Part shown: in pieces, positions 40,113 through 44,743 of the stretch
Position numbering within the stretch: position 1 is the stretch's first letter
Layout: the number at the start of each line of letters is the position of its first letter
From: a virus
IMG/VR virus record: IMGVR_UViG_3300018025_000008
Location: 1-44,743 of that record
Strand: one strand, 5' to 3'
DNA length: 44,743 nucleotides
Program-made: the position numbers and the translations under genes
The notes under the pieces: generated by a model
Seen by the model: the letters and a program-made list of their open reading frames with translations, nothing else
Databases searched by the model: none
Told to the model about the DNA's origin: nothing

Positions 40113-40300
40113 GTCTTTTTCACGATCTCAATCGCCTTTTGCCGCGCTTCCCGCAGGATCTTCAGGCCTTTTTCAAAACGCGCCCCGGCGATTTCCACGC
40201 CGTCCGTATCCGCGTTGATGAACATAGTTTGGAACATGCCACTCAGTTCGGCGGTATAACCGGTGTCAATCGCGGCCAGTTCACGTTCCTCGTCGCTCAT
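40109..40300 (-). CDS. Small hypothetical protein (63 aa)
   Basis: ATG 40300 overlaps the stop of the upstream gene (ATGA) and its stop overlaps the next start (ATGA). The product, starting MSDEERELAAIDTGYTAELS, is acidic at first and then basic and helical (ARFEKGLKILREARQKAIEI). No membrane segment. The longer frame to 40471 runs through another gene and is not used. Role unknown. Confidence 0.65.
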   Translation of the reverse strand: MSDEERELAAIDTGYTAELSGMFQTMFINADTDGVEIAGARFEKGLKILREARQKAIEIVKKT

Positions 40301-40530
40301 GTCTTCGCCTGTTTGATCGCTAGCCAAACCTTGTCGGCAAGGCCGTCCTCGGTTAGGTACGCTGCGATCACCTGGTAAGCGGCTACCGCGGTTTGCAGCG
40401 AGCCGGTTGCCGGCGGCGCGGCCGGTGGGTTCGTAGCCGTCGGCGCGGCGGCCGTGTTCGAGCGCAGCCACCAGATCACGCCCAGGCCGGCGGCGATCAG
40501 CAATCCGATTTGTAAAAGCGATAAATTCAC
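40297..40530 (-). CDS. Single-pass membrane protein (77 aa)
   Basis: LLQIGLLIAAGLGVIWWLRS at residues ~5-24 is one membrane helix; a Pro/Ala/Thr-rich linker (TAAAPTATNPPAAPPATGS) follows, then a helix to the C-terminus (LADKVWLAIKQAK). N-terminal anchor plus linker plus helix resembles small spanin-like or envelope tethers. Overlaps the next start by four bases. Family not recognised. Confidence 0.65.
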   Translation of the reverse strand: MNLSLLQIGLLIAAGLGVIWWLRSNTAAAPTATNPPAAPPATGSLQTAVAAYQVIAAYLTEDGLADKVWLAIKQAKT

Positions 40531-40531
40531 G

Positions 40532-40870
40532 TTATTTGCCCCCCATAATTTTGGAGGCGGCCGCCGGCGAGGAGGTTGCGACCGGCTGGGATGTAGTCGC
40601 AGGTGCGTTCATAATCATGCCCAAAAGATATTGCACCGCCTCGACGGCCTTTGGATCGGCCTGGATTTGCTCGAGCTTGGCGATCACCACCAAGGCCTCG
40701 TAGGCCGTGTAGTTTTCGCCGCTTACAACCGTTGTCCCCACCGCTGAGGATTTTAACGTCGGCCAGAATTTCACGGCCAGGTTATATGCAATCACGATGG
40801 CAATCGCGCCTAAAACGAGCATGCCCACCAGGTTCGACGCCGTGCCGGAATATATCGCCTCGGCAATCAT
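40532..40870 (-). CDS. Single-pass membrane protein (112 aa)
   Basis: ATG 40870 follows GGAGG and overlaps the stop of the nuclease-fold gene (ATGA); an earlier start at 40921 is not needed. SNLVGMLVLGAIAIVIAYNLAV provides a membrane segment at ~12-33, then a soluble helix (AYEALVVIAKLEQIQADPKA) and a Ser/Ala/Pro/Thr-rich tail. Similar layout to the next gene (anchor, helix, Pro/Ala stretch). Function unknown. Confidence 0.65.
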   Translation of the reverse strand: MIAEAIYSGTASNLVGMLVLGAIAIVIAYNLAVKFWPTLKSSAVGTTVVSGENYTAYEALVVIAKLEQIQADPKAVEAVQYLLGMIMNAPATTSQPVATSSPAAASKIMGGK

Positions 40871-41475
40871 TGTATGGCCTCCAAAATTTTCTCGTTGCTT
40901 CGTCCCAGTGGAACGTTCCACCAGTGTTCTTTTTTATCGCCGGCCCACATTCCCAGATTTTGTTTTTGGGCGGCCGTCTGGGCGGCCAGCCAGTCCTTGG
41001 GCGCATCGGAGTTGCACACGGCCAGGCCGGCCTTGACTTGCTCGATGTTGAGCAATTTTCCACCACTGGAAACCAGCCCGGAAATATCCCCGTCCCCGAT
41101 TGCGCATCCTTCCTCGATCAGGGCCGAAACCTTGTCTCCGGCCATGCCCTTTAAAGATGCCTGCGAATCGGCCCCAAACGGTTCGGACAGGCCCGGGGCC
41201 TCGATCCCGGCCAGGCGCAGAGTGCGCTCTTTGCGTCCCAGCAATCCGGCTCGAGCCGTCAGCGTCGCCCCGTCCAGCACGTCGGTTATATCGCAAGAGA
41301 TGGTTTGCGTGCGAATGGGCTTATCCCGTCGGCAGCCGCAGCCTTTGCTTGTAATCATGAGCGTGATAATCACCGTGCCAGCGATGATCCAAAAATACTG
41401 GTTGCCAACAAGCGCGGACAGAAGGGGTTTAAAAAACCCCCAGACTTCAGCCAGTATTGCCAGCAATGCCGCCAT
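40867..41475 (-). CDS. Membrane-anchored SNase-fold protein with degenerate active site (202 aa)
   Basis: A hydrophobic N-terminus (QYFWIIAGTVIITLMITS, ~26-43) is followed by a staphylococcal-nuclease fold: CDITDVLDGATLTARAG (SNase V-D-G-D-T), RTLRLAGIEAPGLSEPFGAD (R-x-x-x-V-D-T-P-E), the DISGLVSSGG loop, and VKAGLAVCNSDAPKDWLAAQ with QKQNLGMWAG at the end. Arg87 is kept, but the equivalents of Asp21, Asp40, Glu43 and Arg87 of SNase are A70, E92, G95 and S132, so nuclease activity is unlikely. It may bind DNA or proteins at the membrane. Confidence 0.8.
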   Translation of the reverse strand: MAALLAILAEVWGFFKPLLSALVGNQYFWIIAGTVIITLMITSKGCGCRRDKPIRTQTISCDITDVLDGATLTARAGLLGRKERTLRLAGIEAPGLSEPFGADSQASLKGMAGDKVSALIEEGCAIGDGDISGLVSSGGKLLNIEQVKAGLAVCNSDAPKDWLAAQTAAQKQNLGMWAGDKKEHWWNVPLGRSNEKILEAIQ

Positions 41476-41493
41476 CGTAAATCTCTTTTTTAC

Positions 41494-41940
41494 TTAAATA
41501 ATTTCCCATTTTTGCACAGTGTAAGACGTGCTGACCGTTCCTTTTACGTTCTGTTGGATTTTGGCCCGCAGGCGCTGCAGGAGCTGCTCAGCCGCTTCCA
41601 CCAGGCCGGCGTCGATGTCGGGCAACAAATTGCCGGCGGCGGCGAATTTTTCCGGCAGTTCCTTCAATAGCATTTCCCGGTTGCGCTTGGTCAAAAGCGA
41701 TAAAATATAGCCGATAAGCTGCGCTTGCGGCGGGGCCCACGAAGCCAACCGCGTGCTGTCATGATTCACGGCGACGTGAGCCTCCGATTGCATGCGCAGG
41801 GTTTTTTTGCCGACTGAAGCCTCGATTTTCAGGAACACGTCGTTTTCCGACCCGGCGGTAAGCACATCGCGCCGCCCCTCTTTTTTGGCGACCAATTCCA
41901 GGGCGGCCAGGCAGACGGACTTGAATTCGACGTTATTCAT
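41494..41940 (-). CDS. Hypothetical protein (148 aa)
   Basis: Start MNNVEFKSVCLAALELVAKK at ATG 41940, three bases after the regulator stop. It has a helix, a strand region (DVFLKIEASVGKKTLRMQSE) and a long helical part (LLPDIDAGLVEAAEQLLQRL). No membrane segment and one Cys. It separates the regulator from the membrane cassette and is probably co-transcribed. Not recognised. Confidence 0.65.
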   Translation of the reverse strand: MNNVEFKSVCLAALELVAKKEGRRDVLTAGSENDVFLKIEASVGKKTLRMQSEAHVAVNHDSTRLASWAPPQAQLIGYILSLLTKRNREMLLKELPEKFAAAGNLLPDIDAGLVEAAEQLLQRLRAKIQQNVKGTVSTSYTVQKWEII

Positions 41941-41943
41941 GAT

Positions 41944-42342
41944 TCAACTCACAAAAGATAAGATCATTTCCTGCCGGGAGCGCCCGCGCCGCACGTCTTC
42001 GTATCGCTCCTGGTGATCCGGTTTCAATTCCAGGCTGAGTTTCAAATCCGGTTGGTTTTGCGGTTTTTTTATAGCCTTTTTCAAAATTGCAAGAGCCCGG
42101 CCTTTACATAGCCGGCAGGGCATGCTCACCATGCCGCCGCAGCCGCCGCAGTGGGTTTTGGGGCCCGAATTTTCGATGGGTTCTTCAAGGATCCGATCAA
42201 AATGATCTCGGCGCCGGCCGGTGGCCACGTGGTTGACCGTGCCTCGGCTGATGCCCACGGCTTTGGCGATCTTCCGCTGGCTTAGCTTGCCCCTGGCCAG
42301 CAGCCTTTTGACCTCATCTATGCGAAACTGCTCAATCACCAT
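41944..42342 (-). CDS. Helix-turn-helix / zinc-ribbon regulator (132 aa)
   Basis: ATG 42342 lies six bases after GGAGA; the longer frame to 42417 runs into the operator-like repeats. Residues ~19-41 (KLSQRKIAKAVGISRGTVNH) are a resolvase/Hin-type helix-turn-helix. C65, C68, C76 and C79 (CGGC, CRLC) form a small zinc knuckle. The rest is basic and charged. It is the first gene after a 480-base non-coding stretch that carries three GGCAACATC motifs, the expected layout of an autoregulated repressor or activator for the envelope/late genes. Confidence 0.75.
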   Translation of the reverse strand: MVIEQFRIDEVKRLLARGKLSQRKIAKAVGISRGTVNHVATGRRRDHFDRILEEPIENSGPKTHCGGCGGMVSMPCRLCKGRALAILKKAIKKPQNQPDLKLSLELKPDHQERYEDVRRGRSRQEMILSFVS

Positions 42343-42389
42343 GTGCTCTCCGGGCCATTTCAAACCCGGCGCATGCCGCAAAAAGAAGC

Positions 42390-42569
42390 GGCAACATCGC
42401 GGGCTCAAAAAAACCAAGAGATGTTGCCAGGGGTTAATCTAATCCCGGGGTGGCCAAAAAACCAGCATTTTCAGGAAAATGGGGAAGATAAGGAGTTTCC
42501 CGATAAGGAGTTAGGCAGAAAATAAAAAAGCCGGCAGGGTTTGGCAACATCTCAAATTCATCTTGAGAT
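42390..42569. promoter_or_regulatory. Operator-like region: three GGCAACATC sites and a hairpin
   Basis: GGCAACATC occurs at 42390-42398 (plus), 42429-42418 (minus, TGGCAACATCTC) and 42542-42553 (plus, TGGCAACATCTC; 12 of 12 bases identical to the second). The first two form an inverted repeat across about 20 bp. The third overlaps a 7-bp hairpin ATCTCAA/TTGAGAT (42549-42569). Positions upstream of ATG 42342 suggest operators for the regulator. Confidence 0.6.
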
Positions 42570-42759
42570 TCCCGGCCGGCGGCGGATCGATCGTGAGACC
42601 GATTATAACACGCCGACCGGCAAAAATAACCAGCAAAATTCGCCATAACTCCTTGTCCAGCTTAACAATAAGCTGCTAGCAGGCGGAGTTCAGTTATAAC
42701 TTAACTCGCGAGGATTTCACCAAAGAGGGCACGAAGTGCAAAGAATCAGAATGCTAATC

Positions 42760-42800
42760 TTAGGCATTGATATACTTAACGCACCAATATTGTGTGTCAA
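42760..42800 (-). promoter_or_regulatory. Possible leftward promoter
   Basis: Minus-strand TTGACA at 42800-42795 is followed 16-20 bp later by TAAGTATATC, which offers imperfect -10 boxes. The 42570-42823 stretch otherwise shows no gene, and contains CTGCTAGCAG and GTTATAAC palindromes near 42673 and 42713. Confidence 0.4.
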
Positions 42801-42823
42801 GTAAGTCGTTGCCTTACCATTTA

Positions 42824-43057
42824 CTAAGGGGGCTGGAATAATTTTTGGAATAATTTCCCGGTTATTTCACGAATTAATCCAGGCTGAGTTTTGCCGGCAG
42901 TTTGTAATAGATTATCACTTTTTTGTGATAAAGTGAGCCGTTTTGGCAATAAATGAGCCGATTTATGTGATAATTGAATCGATTTGCCCATTGCCGGCAG
43001 TTCGATGGGCAAGGAGAATTTTTCGCCGGATTCGGTTTTTCCCAAAAAAATACTCAT
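42824..43057 (-). CDS. Small hypothetical protein (77 aa)
   Basis: The start overlaps the preceding stop (TAATG). The protein starts MSIFLGKTESGEKFSLPIEL, then contains Ser/Lys/Leu-rich stretches (IQLSHKSAHLLPKRLTLSQK) that come from DNA with short direct repeats (GTGATAA, TGAGCCG). It is basic overall. The first ~20 residues resemble starts of small domains in ATPase-type proteins, but no motif follows. May be truncated. Not recognised. Confidence 0.5.
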   Translation of the reverse strand: MSIFLGKTESGEKFSLPIELPAMGKSIQLSHKSAHLLPKRLTLSQKSDNLLQTAGKTQPGLIREITGKLFQKLFQPP

Positions 43058-43467
43058 TACAACTCTTTCACCAATTGCAGGTTTTTCGCCTTTTTTTTAC
43101 TGGTGGCAAAACCCTTGAACCATGCGCGAAGATTATCTTCACCGATCTGATACACGGCCCACTTTGAACGATCGACGTGGACGGGGATCACCTCGCCGAT
43201 CTGAAAAGAAATTCTTCGCAAAAGACATCGTTTGCCGTTTACAGGTCCGCCGATATAAATTTCCAGCGATTTTTTCCGTTCCAGTTGCAAATACATACTT
43301 ATGGCATCCCGATATTCATCTAGTGCATTGTAAAGATCATGCGCGAAAATACTCGATCCTTTAATTGTGATTTCCGTAAACTCCGGATTGTCGAACTCGA
43401 AGCGAAAACTGAAATGTTTACGCAGGAAATCGATTATGTCGGGGACATATGTGGAAGTTCTGTTCAT
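43057..43467 (-). CDS. Hypothetical protein (136 aa)
   Basis: Starts MNRTSTYVPDIIDFLRKHFS at ATG 43467, three bases after the repeat gene stop. Strand-helix alternation is clear: SFRFEFDNPEFTEITIKGSS, a helix AHDLYNALDEYRDAISMYLQ, then KKSLEIYIGGPVNGKRCLLR, and a basic helix near the end (WFKGFATSKKKAKNLQLVKE). A small alpha/beta domain. Co-transcribed with the next gene. I do not recognise it. Confidence 0.65.
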   Translation of the reverse strand: MNRTSTYVPDIIDFLRKHFSFRFEFDNPEFTEITIKGSSIFAHDLYNALDEYRDAISMYLQLERKKSLEIYIGGPVNGKRCLLRRISFQIGEVIPVHVDRSKWAVYQIGEDNLRAWFKGFATSKKKAKNLQLVKEL

Positions 43468-43470
43468 ATC

Positions 43471-44358
43471 CTAAATAAGAACTAATTGGCTGCGCGAGAA
43501 CTTTTGCAGATCGGCGACTTTTTCCCGGTTCGCCGCGTAGTACCGGCGATTGGTCTCGGCGACTTTTTCCCGGTTTGCCGCTCTGTACTGGCGATTGATC
43601 TCGGCGATTTTTTCCCGATTCGCCGCTCTATACAGGCGATTGGCCTCGGCGACTTTTTCCCGGTTCGCCGCGTAGTACCGGCGATTGGCCTCGGCGACTT
43701 TTTCCCGATTCGCCGCTCTGTACCGGCGCTTAATCTCGGCGACTTTTTCCCGATTCGCCGCTCTGTACCGGCGATTGGCCTCGGTGACTTTTTCCCGGTT
43801 CGCCGCGTAGTACCGGCGCTTAATCTCGGCGACTTTTTCCCGATTCGCCGCTCTGTACCGGCGATTGGCCTCGGTGACTTTTTCCCGGTTCGCCGCGTAG
43901 TACCGGCGATGGGTCTCGGCGACTTTTTCCCGATTCGCCGCTATGTACCGGCGATTGATCTCGGCGATTTTTTCCCGATTCGCCGCTCTGTACCGGCGAT
44001 TGGCCTCGGCGACTTTTTCCCGGTTCGCCGCGTAGTACCGGCGCTTGATCTCGGCGATTTTTTCCCGGTTCGCCGCTCTGTACCGGCGATTGGCCTCGGC
44101 GACTTTTTCCCGGTTCGCCGCGTAGTACCGGCGCTTGATCTCGGCGACTTTTTCCCGGTTCGCCGCTGTGTACCGGCGATGGGTCTCGGCGACTTTTTCC
44201 CGATTCGCCGCGTGATTAATTTGATTGGGGATATTTATATTTAATCGTTTTTTCGCGATGCAAGCAGGGCAAGGTTCAATGAAGATGCAGGCCTGACAAC
44301 CATCGCAACGGTATTTTTTTACAGTTTTAAATTTAATTGTTGAAGACTGAGCGATCAT
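43471..44358 (-). CDS. 15-residue tandem-repeat protein with N-terminal zinc knuckle (295 aa)
   Basis: The N-terminus has CDGCQACIFIEPCPAC (~18-33), four or five Cys suited to one or two zinc sites. Sixteen copies of a 15-residue unit (consensus AANREKVAEANRRYR) follow from ~48 to ~285, and the protein ends QKFSRSQLVLI. Units are helical, highly charged and alternate in a higher-order pattern (ANR with IKR or INR). Phage proteins with similar N-R-E-K-type units occur next to HNH or Vsr-like domains, but no nuclease motif is seen here. It lies seven bases after the solenoid gene. It may bind nucleic acid via the basic repeats. Confidence 0.75.
   Translation of the reverse strand: MIAQSSTIKFKTVKKYRCDGCQACIFIEPCPACIAKKRLNINIPNQINHAANREKVAETHRRYTAANREKVAEIKRRYYAANREKVAEANRRYRAANREKIAEIKRRYYAANREKVAEANRRYRAANREKIAEINRRYIAANREKVAETHRRYYAANREKVTEANRRYRAANREKVAEIKRRYYAANREKVTEANRRYRAANREKVAEIKRRYRAANREKVAEANRRYYAANREKVAEANRLYRAANREKIAEINRQYRAANREKVAETNRRYYAANREKVADLQKFSRSQLVLI
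43497..44220. repeat. 16 x 45-bp coding tandem repeat
   Basis: A 45-bp unit encoding the 15-residue repeat, with a partial 90-bp higher-order pattern (alternating CGCGTAG and CGCTCTG ends). Variation is mostly in the last three codons. The complementary strand also stays open (43486-44244), as a by-product of the repeat. Copy number is likely to vary. Confidence 0.9.
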
Positions 44359-44365
44359 GATATAA

Positions 44366-44743
44366 TTAGTGTTTGTTGCGTTTAATTTTTTTGATAATTG
44401 AATCCAGCATATAAACTCCGCCCACGCTGTCGGGCAGCTTGAAATTGTCCGGGACCGAGGTCAGGCCGCGGAGATCCAGGGAGCCGCCCACGCTGTCGGG
44501 CAGCTTGAAATTGTCCGGGACCGAGGTCAGGCCGCCGAGATCCAGGGAGCCGCCCACGCTGTCGGGCAGCTTGAAATTGTCCGGGACCGAGGTCAGGCCG
44601 CCGAGATCCAGGTCGCAGCCCACGCTGTCGGGCAGCTTGAAATTGTCCGGGACCGAGGTCAGGCCGCGGAGATCCAGGGAGCTGCCCACGCTGTCGGGCA
44701 GCTTGAAATTGTCCGGGACCGAGGTCAGGCCGCGGAGATCCAG
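44366..44743 (-). CDS. Leucine-rich-repeat-like solenoid protein, C-terminal part
   Basis: The frame is open to the right edge and carries five copies of the 22-residue unit LTSVPDNFKLPDSVGG(S/C)LDL, then the C-terminus VYMLDSIIKKIKRNKH. The unit length of 66 bp and sequence match the part at 1-414, which supplies the start, so this is one gene interrupted by the window ends. At the junction the contig reads CTG-CTG where normal units have a single CTG, so a three-base overlap (CAG) must be removed. The apparent GTG start at 44689 is not real. Confidence 0.75.
   Translation of the reverse strand: MDLRGLTSVPDNFKLPDSVGSSLDLRGLTSVPDNFKLPDSVGCDLDLGGLTSVPDNFKLPDSVGGSLDLGGLTSVPDNFKLPDSVGGSLDLRGLTSVPDNFKLPDSVGGVYMLDSIIKKIKRNKH

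Noticed and set aside
42434-42646. 70-residue minus-strand frame
   Set aside because: It crosses the operator repeats and hairpin, has no good ribosome site and odd composition.
43497-44220. CRISPR-like array
   Set aside because: Units are directly abutting 45-bp coding repeats without unique spacers, and no cas genes are present.
43486-44244. 252-residue plus-strand frame over the 45-bp repeats
   Set aside because: It is the complement of a repeat whose period is a multiple of three; the minus-strand frame has the Cys-containing non-repeat start and fits the operon.

Overview
This window looks like an essentially complete genome of a tailed, temperate double-stranded DNA phage of about 44.7 kb. 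Nearly all genes lie on the minus strand. Both window edges fall inside the same 66-bp in-frame repeat: the minus-strand reading frame that leaves at base 1 (414 bases, no stop) continues in frame from base 44743 to a stop at 44366. This suggests a circular or circularly permuted contig cut inside a repetitive gene. Shine-Dalgarno sites and ATGA start/stop overlaps are common, as in most bacteria. The host cannot be named from the sequence. Short intergenic repeats (at 2651-2709 and 15174-15225) look host-like to me and recall those in some Planctomycetota/PVC genomes, but that is a weak impression.

Layout from high to low coordinates, in the direction of minus-strand transcription: (i) 42.8-44.7 kb, two repeat proteins and two unknown genes; (ii) 41.9-42.8 kb, a helix-turn-helix/zinc regulator behind an operator-like region with three copies of GGCAACATC; (iii) 37.4-41.9 kb, a tightly overlapping envelope/lysis cassette with a membrane-anchored nuclease-fold protein that has lost catalytic residues, small membrane proteins, a thioredoxin (CQPC) and a possible second one, a papain-like cysteine peptidase and a holin-like protein; (iv) 30-36.7 kb, tail fibre and receptor-binding genes including a spike with a recognisable GH27 alpha-galactosidase-type domain; (v) 27.4-29.9 kb, terminase; (vi) 26-27.4 kb, zinc-ribbon, methyltransferase and glycosyltransferase genes; (vii) 24.7-26 kb, a plus-strand three-gene cassette with its own sigma70-like promoter; (viii) 13.3-24.6 kb, portal, protease-capsid fusion, decoration protein, a GH130-like beta-propeller protein, head-tail and tail genes, a -1 frameshifted tail chaperone pair and the tape measure; (ix) 8.3-13.2 kb, tail tip proteins; (x) 4-8.3 kb, small accessory genes, a duplicated zinc gene with a tail-gene remnant, and a likely attP made of a tRNA-Met 3' half; (xi) 0.4-3.8 kb, tyrosine integrase, a tRNA-like gene with an enlarged anticodon loop, and a replication initiator-like gene carrying palindromic iterons.

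Together these encode integration (integrase plus tRNA-type attP), lambda-O-like replication, capsid assembly with a lambda-type portal and a fused protease-capsid, a non-contractile tail (no sheath gene seen), carbohydrate-active adsorption and an unusual envelope module. The most notable points are the two glycosidase-fold virion genes (GH27 and GH130-like), the thioredoxin/papain/inactive-nuclease envelope cassette, the tRNA-derived att site and the enlarged-loop tRNA.
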